Shown: positions 15,108 to 24,413, counted from the stretch's first letter. The stretch: 25,195 nucleotides of DNA from Firmicutes bacterium UBA5774 (GCA_002418625.1 DIEM01000018.1:1-25195); one strand, 5' to 3'. Notes: generated by a model from the sequence alone, not told the origin. Program-made: numbers and translations.

Positions 15108-17723
15108 CTATAAAAACGCCTGCCATTGTCCCGATTTCATTGTCAGGATCCTGACCGGCTTGTCCTGTTCCAAATCGAATAGCGTGGCGTGGTCCTGATC
15201 GGTTCTCATAATGATTATACCTTTTTTTTCTAATTTATCAATGACATCGGCAGACGGATGCCCAAAATTGTTCTTTCCAACCTGGATCACGGCGTATTCG
15301 GGATCGACCGCTTCAAGAAACGCGTCAGTAGTCGAAAACCTGCTGCCATGGTGCGCCACTTTAAGGATGTCCGCTTGAACGTCAATACCCGCTTCCAGTA
15401 TTTTAAGTTCATCCTCAGGCGTCAGATCGCCGGTTATCAGTATGGTTTTCCCTTTATAATTCAAACGCATGACCATGTTCATTTCATTTTCGTCTTCATA
15501 GTCCACAGTATCCCGTATTTTGTCGGGATACAATATTTCAACGAATATATCAGATTCAATATTTACTTTATCTGGGTATTTAATATAATTTATACATTTC
15601 GGATCCACATGCAGATCTTCCATGAATTCGGACTGTCTCGGCTGATTTCCCTTATATATGCATACGGCTTTTATTTCCATGATTTCAGACAGCGAGCACA
15701 ACCCCTGAAAATGATCTTGATGAAGATGGGTTACCAAAGCAATGTCGATCCTTCCGGCGCCGTTCTTCAACAAATATGGATGCAAAATGTCCTTGCCGAC
15801 ATCAAATCCATGCATTTCTTTCAGATCACGGATCAAACCCGTGTTATCGGTCTTCCCGCCGCTGTCAATAAGAATGTTTTTGCCTTTCGGTGTTCGGATG
15901 TGAATGCAGTCTCCCTGGCCGACATCCAGAAATACGATATCGGCAGCCCGGTATTGATCTGGCGGCACTATAATGGAAAACCCAAGAATCAGGAGCAATG
16001 ACACAGCAGCAAGCCGATTGGCGGTTCTTATTCGAGGATCTGACAAATGCTGATCCTTCCAGGCGCCTGCAGTCATGCCGTTTTCTCCTGTCTCCTGCCC
16101 CGCCAGCCATTGCCCTGTTTCGGAGCAAGTGAAAAACAGGAGCGCATATATCGCCGCAAGATGGCAAAGAGACGGGCTTGTCACATTAAAGCAGCTTGAA
16201 TCAAGCGACGCCGCAAATCGATTGATCCATATCATCCAATCGATAAACAGTTCCGAAGCGATGCCGCACATATCGAAAGCGATTCCAAACGGCTGCAAAT
16301 GAATTATTGGCAACAGCACCATCATCAGCAGTCCGACCGGTAAAATCAGGGTCGCCAGGAAGGCGACAGGGATATTGACCCAAAAGGCGCTTAATGACAA
16401 GTAGTTGAAGCAATAGGCTATCGCGGGGATCATGCCCAGCTGGATCGCCGCCAGCGGGACGATCATACGCTCGATTCTGCTGAACATAATGCTGCCGGAC
16501 GTCTTTCCGTCAGCGCCATTTACGCCTGCCTCAGTGCATATCCTTCGAAAATGACTGCCCAGATAAGGCTGCAGGATCGCCAGCGAAAATACAGCCAGAT
16601 ATGATAACTGAAAGCCTAGGCTGAATATGCTGTAAGGATTGCGGATCAGAAGGAACAACGCAGTAAACGAACAGCAGGCCGTCAAGTCATATCGCTCGTG
16701 CAGGAATTTTCCCAGCAGACATACAGCTATCATAAAAACTGCACGAACCACAGATGGCGAAAATTCGGAGAGTGCTGCATAAATAATCAGAACTGAAACA
16801 GCCAGCAAAGCAGGCATTATTCTGGTTTTGCTTCCAAACAGCTTCATGACCCACAGGAACACTATAGCGGTATGAAGCCCCGAGACGGAAAGAATATGGG
16901 CAGTCCCATTCCTTTGAAAATCCTGATATATTTGATCGCCTATAAGCGCTTTCTCGCCAAACATGATCCCTGACATCAGACCGTATGCTTCATCGCCCAT
17001 TCTGCTTTCGATACTGCTCAGGAAACGGTTTTTGTATGTATATATCGCATGCGGCACGAAGCTTGCTTTTTCACTGGAAACAATACATTGCCAGGTGTTC
17101 GATTCCAATATATCCCGGATCCCTTTCGTTCTCAGATATAATCTGTAATTAAATAGCCTTGGATTCGATGCCTCCTGCGGAACGGCGACAGTTCCTTCGA
17201 CAGATATGATTCTTCCGGTTAGCTCGTTAAACCCATATGAAGATGCCTCAGAAACCGAAGCCTGTGTGCATTGCTCCCAAGCTTCACCGTCATCTGTGAG
17301 CAGTTCATCGGGATCACCAGAAAGATCAACCAGAATCTTTTCTTTAGAAACATTTATTTCATAAGTCTCATCGCTTTCCCGGTTTTTGACAGAGATTTTA
17401 TCAGCATATAATTCGACCTTGGCGTTATGTTCCCCTTTTTTTTGAACGCTTGCGACATAACCTTCGACAGTTGCCATTTCGCCTTGCAAGTCCGAAAAAG
17501 GATCCGGCATGCTGTCGATATGACTGAGATTGAGGGCGCCGAGCAGCATGACCGCTATAAAAAAGCCAGGCTTCCTTCTAATGTTCGAAAAGGAATCTGG
17601 CAATAATGACATAAGCGCCATAAAAACTGCGATAATGATCCATGTCGTCTTTATATGGATGATCGATTGTATTATGATCCCGCCTGTAAACGCGAATAAA
17701 ATATAGGCAATCAGCCTTCGCAA
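15108..17723 (-). CDS. comEC: ComEC/Rec2 DNA uptake channel
   Basis: This protein of about 871 residues is the membrane channel that brings single-stranded DNA into the cell during natural transformation. It has N-terminal hydrophobic segments and a DUF4131-like extracellular region. The polytopic Competence domain carries the signature GTAHILSVSGLHTAIVFLWV. A C-terminal metallo-beta-lactamase-like domain occupies roughly the last 280 residues (ADIVFLDVGQGDC, VTHLHQDHFQGL, VAHHGSRFST). All three domains are intact. The best start is a TTG at 17723 preceded by AGGAGG ten bases upstream. A TTG at 17759 would add 12 residues but lacks a comparable ribosome site. No other competence genes are in the window, so transformability is not established. 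Confidence 0.9.
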   Translation of the reverse strand: MRRLIAYILFAFTGGIIIQSIIHIKTTWIIIAVFMALMSLLPDSFSNIRRKPGFFIAVMLLGALNLSHIDSMPDPFSDLQGEMATVEGYVASVQKKGEHNAKVELYADKISVKNRESDETYEINVSKEKILVDLSGDPDELLTDDGEAWEQCTQASVSEASSYGFNELTGRIISVEGTVAVPQEASNPRLFNYRLYLRTKGIRDILESNTWQCIVSSEKASFVPHAIYTYKNRFLSSIESRMGDEAYGLMSGIMFGEKALIGDQIYQDFQRNGTAHILSVSGLHTAIVFLWVMKLFGSKTRIMPALLAVSVLIIYAALSEFSPSVVRAVFMIAVCLLGKFLHERYDLTACCSFTALFLLIRNPYSIFSLGFQLSYLAVFSLAILQPYLGSHFRRICTEAGVNGADGKTSGSIMFSRIERMIVPLAAIQLGMIPAIAYCFNYLSLSAFWVNIPVAFLATLILPVGLLMMVLLPIIHLQPFGIAFDMCGIASELFIDWMIWINRFAASLDSSCFNVTSPSLCHLAAIYALLFFTCSETGQWLAGQETGENGMTAGAWKDQHLSDPRIRTANRLAAVSLLLILGFSIIVPPDQYRAADIVFLDVGQGDCIHIRTPKGKNILIDSGGKTDNTGLIRDLKEMHGFDVGKDILHPYLLKNGAGRIDIALVTHLHQDHFQGLCSLSEIMEIKAVCIYKGNQPRQSEFMEDLHVDPKCINYIKYPDKVNIESDIFVEILYPDKIRDTVDYEDENEMNMVMRLNYKGKTILITGDLTPEDELKILEAGIDVQADILKVAHHGSRFSTTDAFLEAVDPEYAVIQVGKNNFGHPSADVIDKLEKKGIIIMRTDQDHATLFDLEQDKPVRILTMKSGQWQAFL

Positions 17724-17796
17724 ATTGTATCGTCCTCCTGAAGACCATTCCCGCTTCAATCCAGGCCTGCGCCAGTTTCATATCGAGCAGGCGTGC

Positions 17797-18213
17797 CTAT
17801 TTTGTCTTTTGGTACAATCCCCTTCCAACCTTTCTGACCCCATCGATCTTCTGGATCAGTTTATCTACATATATGTCAATGTCCTTATAATTCATATTAT
17901 AGCCTTTCGCTTTCAGATACTTCAGGACTGTGATCAATCTTACGGGATAATCGCAAGGGTTTTTAAAATACGGATGTTTTTCGATCTGGCTCAACATCTT
18001 ATCCTCGTCTATGATGATCGGCCCGCTTTTATTGAATATTGCAATGCTGGCTTCGATATTGCCGATAATGAAATCAACATCCTCAACCGGCTTGTCATGT
18101 TCCTTGAATAATATCCGCAATTCTTTGTAAAAGCTTAGCTCTTCTCTCAAATTTTCAGAAGCAAGCGGGATCTTAATACTGACAACTTGCTCCTGACTAT
18201 GTGAATCTTCCAT
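17797..18213 (-). CDS. Conserved-looking hypothetical protein, 138 residues
   Basis: I do not recognise this family. The gene has a clear AAAGGAG ribosome site ten bases before the ATG at 18213. The product is hydrophilic, with no signal peptide or membrane segment. It contains an acidic N-terminal half with likely helices (NLREELSFYKELRILFKEHD), a middle part reminiscent of small alpha/beta domains (DVDFIIGNIEASIAIFNKSG), and a basic C-terminal tail (KVGRGLYQKTK) that could bind nucleic acid. It lies between a HutP-family gene (83 bases upstream) and comEC (about 73 bases downstream), all on the minus strand. A role in competence or DNA handling is only a guess from position. Confidence 0.7.
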   Translation of the reverse strand: MEDSHSQEQVVSIKIPLASENLREELSFYKELRILFKEHDKPVEDVDFIIGNIEASIAIFNKSGPIIIDEDKMLSQIEKHPYFKNPCDYPVRLITVLKYLKAKGYNMNYKDIDIYVDKLIQKIDGVRKVGRGLYQKTK

Positions 18214-18296
18214 TTTATATATTCTCCTTTTCGGTTGGTGCTTGATTTTAATATTTATTGCTTAAATTTCCGGCTTGATGGAATATAGCTGCTGAA

Positions 18297-18716
18297 TCAC
18301 TTCGTATCCGGCAAGGATCGATGTCCCAAGCCAATGACAGCTTCGTTGAGGTGCAGCAGGCCGATGCTCATGAATATGCAGACGCTCAAATGTTCCTGAT
18401 GCCTGCAGATGGCAATTTTGCCTCCGCCGTTCAACCCTGTGGCCTTGGAAGCGATCTGCATGATCGCTTCACGAGACGCGCCTGCGATCGCACCATCCTG
18501 CACATGACATTCCCTCGTTAATCCCGTTTTTCTGGATGCCAGTATCGCTCTTTCAATAATTATGTGGATCGAATCAAGTACATTTCCGCCAATATCAACC
18601 GCGACTCCGAAGATCTCCTTATCTCTGAGATATTTTATTTCCTTTTCTTCCTCTGCCCGTGACGGTGTGATGGCGAGTCTGATTGCCGCCCTGGCCACAT
18701 CTATGCTATCAAACAT
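18297..18716 (-). CDS. HutP-family protein
   Basis: This 139-residue protein is related to HutP, the RNA-binding antiterminator that in Bacillus activates the histidine utilisation operon when bound to histidine and Mg2+. The clostridial form is recognised from VARAAIRLAI near the N-terminus, FGVAVDIGGNVLDSIHIIIE in the middle, and the C-terminal LLHLNEAVIGLGHRSLP. Compared with Bacillus HutP, the first metal-binding His (in RECH) and the C-terminal His (GLGH) are kept, but the second His position is Gly. No hut genes are nearby, so its target is unknown. The start at 18716 has GGGGAGG eight bases upstream, and a longer frame from 18809 would begin inside the promoter. Confidence 0.82.
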   Translation of the reverse strand: MFDSIDVARAAIRLAITPSRAEEEKEIKYLRDKEIFGVAVDIGGNVLDSIHIIIERAILASRKTGLTRECHVQDGAIAGASREAIMQIASKATGLNGGGKIAICRHQEHLSVCIFMSIGLLHLNEAVIGLGHRSLPDTK

Positions 18717-18780
18717 TGTAAATTCCTCCCCGGCAATAAGTCTGAACAATGATTTTACGAAATTGAATTTGCTATATATG

Positions 18781-18809
18781 ATTATACTCTCTGGAAGCGT
18801 TCTGTTCAA
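18781..18809 (-). promoter_or_regulatory. Sigma-A promoter of the hutP-like gene
   Basis: On the minus strand, TTGAAC (18804-18809) and a perfect TATAAT (18781-18786) are separated by 17 bases. The leader to the ATG would be about 55-60 bases. No terminator is seen between this gene and the three genes downstream, so the promoter may also serve the hypothetical gene, comEC and holA. Confidence 0.75.
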
Positions 18810-18868
18810 TTAAATTCATTCGTCTTTGATTGCGCCGGTCTCTGATCTCATCTTTTACAGCATATTTC

Positions 18869-18897
18869 TTAACAGATTCGCCGATATGTGCTATAAT
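18869..18897 (+). promoter_or_regulatory. Sigma-A promoter of the class A PBP gene
   Basis: TTAACA (18869-18874) and a perfect TATAAT (18892-18897) are 17 bases apart, with a TGTGC just before the -10 box that gives an extended -10-like context. The transcript would start about 40 bases before the TTG start codon. It is divergent from the hutP-like promoter, about 60 bases away. Confidence 0.75.
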
Positions 18898-18942
18898 TAT
18901 TATTGGTTCATTTACCAGAACCAGGAAGGCTGGTGATTAAAC

Positions 18943-21900
18943 TTGACCGTAAACCGGAATGATCATCCCGATAAAAATGATGAAATTAATAATAAAGTCA
19001 ACAATAATGACCCTAAGGATGAGCCCTATGCCGATTCCACCTCGTTTCAAGGCGAAAAAAAAGCCAGGACCAGAACTCAGCGCCTTCATGAAAATCGAGG
19101 CACTGTGAGAAAACGTGTGAAGATTTTCGATATCGGCAAGCTGGGTAAACCAAAAAAATACCTTGATGCAATCAGTTTATTTTTACAAAAAATACTATTA
19201 AAGGCCGGAATCATATCCCGCTTGAAGGATCGCGCCGCGACCGGCATCGCGGGCAAGGGAAGCGGCCATCTTGATGAGGATCCAATGAAAGCTAGACGCG
19301 GCAGCAAAAAATCAAAGAGAAAATATACCGTTAATTTTATGAAATTATTCAAATTCCTGATGGTAATCACTCTGATTGCAGTCATTGTGGTCGGCTCAGC
19401 CGTTATTGTGATCGCCAAGACTGCTCCGCCCATCGAACCAGGCAATATTTATTCCCTGCTCACTGAAAACTCAGTGCTTTATGATGATCAGGGAGAAATA
19501 ATCGAGAGCCTGCAAAGCGGAGGGCTGCGAACAAATGTCGCATATTCGGACATGCCGCAGGATCTTGTAGACGCTTTTGTAGCCATTGAAGATAAAACTT
19601 TCTGGGATCATAACGGATTCAATGTCGTACGAATTTTCGGAGCAATTTTTGAAGGTGTTTTCAAAGGTGAGAGCATCAGCGGAACAAGCACCATCACGCA
19701 GCAGCTCGCGAGAAACTTATATCTGGCAGAGACAAAAGCCCAGCGTTCCATGACTCGAAAAATCAGGGAAGCTTATTATACGCTCCAGTTGGAGAAACAG
19801 CTTTCCAAGGAGCAGATCGTCGAAGCTTATATGAATACGATCTATCTCGGCGCCAATGCCAACGGCGTTCAAGCTGCTGCACAAGCTTATTTTTCGAAGG
19901 ATGTTCAGGAACTGACCCTTGCCGAATGCGCTGTCATAGCCAGTATTCCAAAAAGTCCCAGCAAATACGCCCCTCTTAAGAAGCTGGAAGCTGAAAAAGT
20001 GGAACCTGACAATGAAAACATCATTGTCAAGGGAGATATTTATACGATCGTCTTCGATCCGGCATTCCTGGAAAGGCAAAAGCTTGTCCTTTCATTCATG
20101 CTGGATCAGGAGCTGATTGAACAGGCCGAATACGATGCCGCCATTGCCCAGGATATCAAGGCGTCAATGAAGCCAAACCTCGACACGACGGAAGAATTGT
20201 CTTCTTACTTCACGGACTATATCGTTTCAGAAGTCATAGACGATCTGGTGGAAACTTTGGACATCGACCGCGATCAAGCCCGATATATGGTCTATAACAA
20301 CGGCCTCAGGATTCACAGTACAATAAATGTCAATGTCCAGAAAGCCGTTGAAAAGGAATTTTCAAATGCAGCCAATTTTCCGCAAGTCACAGGACTTCGA
20401 AAAGACGCATACAACAATATCATCGATTCGTCCGGCATACCCATGCTTTACAGCTACGGCAACTTCTTAAACGATGCCGATGAGTTCGTATTTGCGCCAG
20501 ACGAATATGAAATGCTTGATAGTGGCGATATGAGAATCATTAAAGGAAGACGCCTTGTATTCTATAAGACGGAAGTCGGCGGCAACACTGATTACAGCAT
20601 TGAATTCAAGAACATGTATAAAATTGAAGATGGCGTTTTCTACAGCATAAACGGCGGCGTCATACTGATACCGGCGGAATACAAAGAAAAAGATGATGAC
20701 GGAAATATAATCATCAGCTCGGAATTCTTCAAGGAAAAGCCGGATTACCTGAATTTCAACAGTGACGGCTCCATCACCGTAACAAGCGGCTATTACCTGC
20801 TCAAGCAGAAAGTGATCCAGCCCCAGGCCGCAGCCGTGATCACCGATTATAAGACCGGCCAGATAAAGGCCATGATGGGCGGCCGCAGCATCAAGGGAGA
20901 CAAGCTTTATAACCGGGCGATCAAGCCCCAGCCTCCCGGATCCTCGATCAAGCCAATAGCCGTTTATGGGCCTGCCATCGAACTTGGCGCGCAGCAAAAG
21001 GGACCATGGACAGCCGCTTATGTCGTCGATGATTCGCCAAACTACTATAATGGAGAACTTTGGCCCAAAAACTGGTACGAAGGCTACAAAGGCCTCGTTA
21101 CCTTGAGAAAGGCCGTCGAACAATCAATCAATATCGTTTCGGTAAAAACACTAGCCGAAATTGGCCCCGCAGCGTCGATCGATTTCCTTAAAAGCGTAGG
21201 AATCACATCGGTTGTGGAATCCGGCGCCACCAATGATGAAAACGCGGCTGCCCTTGCCTTGGGCGGAATGACCAACGGCATATCTCCGCTTGAAATGGCT
21301 TCGGCTTATGGCGCTTTTCCGAATCAGGGCGTTTATATTTCACCTGTCAGCTATACCACTGTGACCAACAAGAAAGGCGAGCTGGTTCTTGAAAGCAGCC
21401 AAATCCGTCAAAAATCGATGGATCCCGGAACAGCATTCATTATGACGGACATCCTTCGAACGACTGTTTCAGAAGGCATAGCCGGGGCAGCATCGATCGG
21501 ATCACAGACGGTCGCAGGCAAGACCGGCACAACATCGAATAATTATGACGCCTGGTTTGTCGGTTTTACACCGTACTATTCCGCCAGTGTGTGGATCGGA
21601 AACGATATAGACATCGAACTCAGCCAGGGTAGTAAAGCCGCATCCAAGCTTTGGAGCAGGATCATGGCTTCCGCCCATTCTGGATTTGCGTCCGGAAGCT
21701 TTCCAACTGCCTCCAATGTTGTCAGCGTAGCCGTTGACACGATATCAGGAAAGCTGCCTTCCGATCTCAGTGCCATGGACCCGCGCGGAACGATCCGCAA
21801 TGAATACTTTGTTCAGGGAACACAGCCTACTGAAATCGATTCGATGCATGTAGCCGTCAACGTCTGCAGCGACTCCGGTTATCTGGCTACCCCATATTGT

Positions 21901-22197
21901 CCGAATCAAATATTAAAAGTTTTTGTAAAACGGCCTGCTGGGGCAGATCCTTCCGTCGGGGACTATGCCTACGAACCACCGACATATTATTGCCATCTGC
22001 ATAACTATGATGCTGAGCAATACCCGATAGATCCGACGAAAACTATTGATCCGAACTTTATTTATATGCCGCCTTCAGACAATCCTTATGACGATGAAAT
22101 TCCGAATAATGATAATAACAACGGCAACGGCAACAACAATAACAATCACAGCGATGACGATGACAGCGGTATCCCCGAATGGCTGCTGAATGATTGA
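18943..22197 (+). CDS. Class A penicillin-binding protein (bifunctional transglycosylase/transpeptidase)
   Basis: This 1084-residue membrane-anchored enzyme polymerises and cross-links peptidoglycan. The first 135 residues are cytoplasmic, very basic and rich in Asn/Lys. A transmembrane helix follows at about 136-158. The glycosyltransferase domain has catalytic Glu216 in EDKTFWDHNGF and the STITQQLARNLYL motif at 249-261. After a long beta-rich inter-domain region (about 480-620), the transpeptidase domain shows the SxxK motif at Ser667-Lys670, SxN at 728-730 and KTG at 860-862. The tail is low complexity (Asn/Asp/Gly, about 1055-1075). The start codon is TTG at 18943, with GGTGA about six bases upstream; the first in-frame ATG lies over 110 codons later. 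It is larger than typical PBP1a proteins. Confidence 0.93.
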   Translation: MTVNRNDHPDKNDEINNKVNNNDPKDEPYADSTSFQGEKKARTRTQRLHENRGTVRKRVKIFDIGKLGKPKKYLDAISLFLQKILLKAGIISRLKDRAATGIAGKGSGHLDEDPMKARRGSKKSKRKYTVNFMKLFKFLMVITLIAVIVVGSAVIVIAKTAPPIEPGNIYSLLTENSVLYDDQGEIIESLQSGGLRTNVAYSDMPQDLVDAFVAIEDKTFWDHNGFNVVRIFGAIFEGVFKGESISGTSTITQQLARNLYLAETKAQRSMTRKIREAYYTLQLEKQLSKEQIVEAYMNTIYLGANANGVQAAAQAYFSKDVQELTLAECAVIASIPKSPSKYAPLKKLEAEKVEPDNENIIVKGDIYTIVFDPAFLERQKLVLSFMLDQELIEQAEYDAAIAQDIKASMKPNLDTTEELSSYFTDYIVSEVIDDLVETLDIDRDQARYMVYNNGLRIHSTINVNVQKAVEKEFSNAANFPQVTGLRKDAYNNIIDSSGIPMLYSYGNFLNDADEFVFAPDEYEMLDSGDMRIIKGRRLVFYKTEVGGNTDYSIEFKNMYKIEDGVFYSINGGVILIPAEYKEKDDDGNIIISSEFFKEKPDYLNFNSDGSITVTSGYYLLKQKVIQPQAAAVITDYKTGQIKAMMGGRSIKGDKLYNRAIKPQPPGSSIKPIAVYGPAIELGAQQKGPWTAAYVVDDSPNYYNGELWPKNWYEGYKGLVTLRKAVEQSINIVSVKTLAEIGPAASIDFLKSVGITSVVESGATNDENAAALALGGMTNGISPLEMASAYGAFPNQGVYISPVSYTTVTNKKGELVLESSQIRQKSMDPGTAFIMTDILRTTVSEGIAGAASIGSQTVAGKTGTTSNNYDAWFVGFTPYYSASVWIGNDIDIELSQGSKAASKLWSRIMASAHSGFASGSFPTASNVVSVAVDTISGKLPSDLSAMDPRGTIRNEYFVQGTQPTEIDSMHVAVNVCSDSGYLATPYCPNQILKVFVKRPAGADPSVGDYAYEPPTYYCHLHNYDAEQYPIDPTKTIDPNFIYMPPSDNPYDDEIPNNDNNNGNGNNNNNHSDDDDSGIPEWLLND

Positions 22198-22216
22198 AAG
22201 CAGCTTGTCGTAAACG

Positions 22217-22260
22217 AACGAGCCCCCTGAAGAGCGAATAGCTTCAGGGGGCTCGTTTTC
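22217..22260 (+). terminator. Intrinsic terminator after the PBP gene
   Basis: A strong hairpin with 16-base arms, AACGAGCCCCCTGAAG and its exact complement, has a nine-base loop. The 3' arm runs into TTTT followed by CT. It lies 20 bases after the PBP stop codon and before the converging etfA stop codon. It is the only terminator-like structure in the 97-base gap. Confidence 0.9.
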
Positions 22261-22294
22261 TATCATACTGACTAGTTCAGCATTAACGCGTTAT

Positions 22295-23590
22295 TTAATG
22301 AGCCGCTTTCGCAAGTGTTGCGTCATATAGATCCTGGGCGTTTTCCCATTCCTCTATGATCTGAGGTATGACCTTATACAAATCGCCGACGATGCCGAAG
22401 TCAGCCACCTCGAAAATCGGAGCATCCGGATCCTTGTTTATTGCAACGATGGTATCGGATGTCTGCATCCCGGCAAGGTGCTGAATAGCGCCTGAGATCC
22501 CGCAGGCGAAATAGATCTTGGGTTTGACTGTCGTTCCGGTCTGGCCGACCTGGTGTGAATGATCGATCCAGCCGGCATCAACAGCTGCCCTTGATGATCC
22601 GACAACGCCGCCAACTTTATCGGCCAATTTTTTAATCAGTTCAAATCCTGAAGGATCACCCAGTCCGCGTCCGCCGGAGCAGATGATTTCGGCGTCGGTC
22701 AAAGAAACCAGCTCTTTGGCGGCTTTGACGATTTCAACGACATTCGTTCTGATGTCTGCTGCTTTAAGCGAATGCTTTACTTTTATAAGCTCACCCTTTT
22801 TAGTGACATCTTTTTCGAGCTTATTCATGACTCCCGGTCTGACAGTCGACATTTGCGGTCTGTTCTTAGGGCATATGATCGTGGCCATGATATTTCCGCC
22901 AAAGGCCGGACGAGTCTGCTTCAGATTTTTATCTGTTGAGTTGCGGTCGAGGCTGGATGTATCCAGCGTCGTATATTTTTCCAGATAATCAACATAATTG
23001 GCGGTATTCACGTCAAGTCTCGTGCAGTCCGCTGTAAGTCCGGTGTCCAGTCTTGCGGCAACTCTTGGCGCAAGATCTCTTCCTATATGCGTCGCGCCGA
23101 ATATGACAATTTCAGGCTTGTATTCGCAAATCGCATCTGTCATGACTTTTGTATATCCGTCGGTTGTGAATCTTTCAAGCAGCGGATCGTCGATCTGGTA
23201 AACAGCATCGGCACCGTACGCAAACAATTCCGGGATAATGTGATCCGTATCATGTCCGATCAGCAATGCGCAAACCTTTGTATCTGCACTGATTTCCCTT
23301 GAAAGCTTATGCCCTTCTCCGAGCAATTCAAGCGCCACATTCATAAGCTTGCCGCCTCTCTGCTCCGTATAGACCCAGACGTTTTTATAGGCGGACAGAT
23401 CCTTGACTGCTGCTGTTTCAGGCTCTTTTTCTATGGCCTTGAACGGGCAGGCAGGGATACACTGGTTGCAGGCCGTGCATTTGTCATTGATAACAGCTAT
23501 TTTATTGACCATATCTATTGCGTCGAACGGGCATGCCTTGACGCAAAGCGTACAGCCTTTGCATTTTTCATTTATAACTCTAATTGCCAT
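22295..23590 (-). CDS. etfA: Electron transfer flavoprotein alpha subunit with N-terminal ferredoxin domain (CarE-like)
   Basis: This 431-residue soluble flavoprotein pairs with EtfB and passes electrons from NADH to ferredoxin and to the acyl-CoA dehydrogenase. Residues 1-55 form a two-[4Fe-4S] ferredoxin domain with Cys10, 13, 16, 20 and Cys38, 41, 44, 48. The ETF alpha domain follows, with the FAD-binding C-terminus showing GRGLGDPSGFELIKKLAD and the ETF signature YFACGISGAIQHLAGM. Most EtfA proteins lack the ferredoxin domain; it is present in CarE and LctC of Acetobacterium. The start at 23590 has GGAGG. The gene is 15 bases downstream of etfB in the order acd-etfB-etfA, matching carC-carD-carE. 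Confidence 0.9.
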   Translation of the reverse strand: MAIRVINEKCKGCTLCVKACPFDAIDMVNKIAVINDKCTACNQCIPACPFKAIEKEPETAAVKDLSAYKNVWVYTEQRGGKLMNVALELLGEGHKLSREISADTKVCALLIGHDTDHIIPELFAYGADAVYQIDDPLLERFTTDGYTKVMTDAICEYKPEIVIFGATHIGRDLAPRVAARLDTGLTADCTRLDVNTANYVDYLEKYTTLDTSSLDRNSTDKNLKQTRPAFGGNIMATIICPKNRPQMSTVRPGVMNKLEKDVTKKGELIKVKHSLKAADIRTNVVEIVKAAKELVSLTDAEIICSGGRGLGDPSGFELIKKLADKVGGVVGSSRAAVDAGWIDHSHQVGQTGTTVKPKIYFACGISGAIQHLAGMQTSDTIVAINKDPDAPIFEVADFGIVGDLYKVIPQIIEEWENAQDLYDATLAKAAH

Positions 23591-23605
23591 TTCCTTACCT
23601 CCTCC

Positions 23606-24394
23606 TTATATTATATGTTTTGTTTTAAGTCCGACCAGCAGCTTCTGAGCCTGTTCCTTTTCGCCTTCTCCATCGACCATTGTCCCTTTGCCCTTCGGAG
23701 CCGGAGTGAATGAACGGTATACATTGGTCGGAGAAGCTTCAAGGCCAACCTTGTCAATATCAACAGCAATGTCTGCGGCATTCCAGACGGCGATCGTCTT
23801 TTTTGTGGCATCATAGATTCCGGGGATCGACATATATCTCGGATGATTGAGCTCCTTGATGGCAGTCAGTACGCAGGGCATCTTGATTTTAATTAATTCA
23901 TATCCGTCCTCAAGAGCTCTTTTTACAGTAATTTCTTTATCTGCAAACGAGAATTCCTTTACATAGGTCACCTGCGGAAGTTCCAGCTTTTCAGCGATCT
24001 GCGGGCCTACCTGAGCCGTATCTCCGTCGATGGCCTGACGCCCTGCGAACACGAGATCATAGTCGTCGATTTTTTTGATTGCCGCAGCCAGGGCGTTTGA
24101 AGTCGCCCAGGTATCCGAACCTGCAAATGCTCTATCGCTGAGCAATATGCCTTCGTCAGCACCCATTGCAAGGCATTCAGTCAGCATATCCTTTGCCTGC
24201 GGAGGTCCCATAGTAATAACCGTGATATGGGTGTCCGGATACGCGTCCTTGATTTTCAAGGCTTCTTCAAGTGCGTTTGCATCATCGTGATTCAATATGC
24301 TCGGTACGCCTTCTCTGATCAGTGTATTCTTGACCGGATCGATTTTGACTTCATTCGTATCCGGAACTTGTTTTGCACAAACAATAATTTTCAT
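23606..24394 (-). CDS. etfB: Electron transfer flavoprotein beta subunit
   Basis: This 262-residue protein is the partner of EtfA and, in bifurcating ETFs, carries the FAD that accepts the hydride from NADH. The N-terminus (IIVCAKQVPDTNEVKIDP) and the NHDDANALEEALKIKD stretch are typical, as is the segment FAGRQAIDGDTAQVGPQIAE. Length and sequence style match the clostridial bifurcating group rather than mitochondrial-type ETF. GGAGG precedes the ATG at 24394. It lies 19 bases after the acyl-CoA dehydrogenase gene and 15 before etfA, so the three are one transcript. Confidence 0.92.
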   Translation of the reverse strand: MKIIVCAKQVPDTNEVKIDPVKNTLIREGVPSILNHDDANALEEALKIKDAYPDTHITVITMGPPQAKDMLTECLAMGADEGILLSDRAFAGSDTWATSNALAAAIKKIDDYDLVFAGRQAIDGDTAQVGPQIAEKLELPQVTYVKEFSFADKEITVKRALEDGYELIKIKMPCVLTAIKELNHPRYMSIPGIYDATKKTIAVWNAADIAVDIDKVGLEASPTNVYRSFTPAPKGKGTMVDGEGEKEQAQKLLVGLKTKHII

Positions 24395-24413
24395 TGTCTT
24401 TCCTCCTTCTCTT

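Noticed and set aside
20467..21123. Minus-strand frame of 218 codons within the PBP gene
   Set aside because: Antisense to the inter-domain and transpeptidase regions of the PBP; no ribosome site or known motif.
22080..22180. Tandem AAC/AAT/GAC-type repeat as a possible mobile or CRISPR-like element
   Set aside because: It encodes the in-frame Asn/Asp/Gly-rich tail of the PBP and has no regular repeat-spacer structure.
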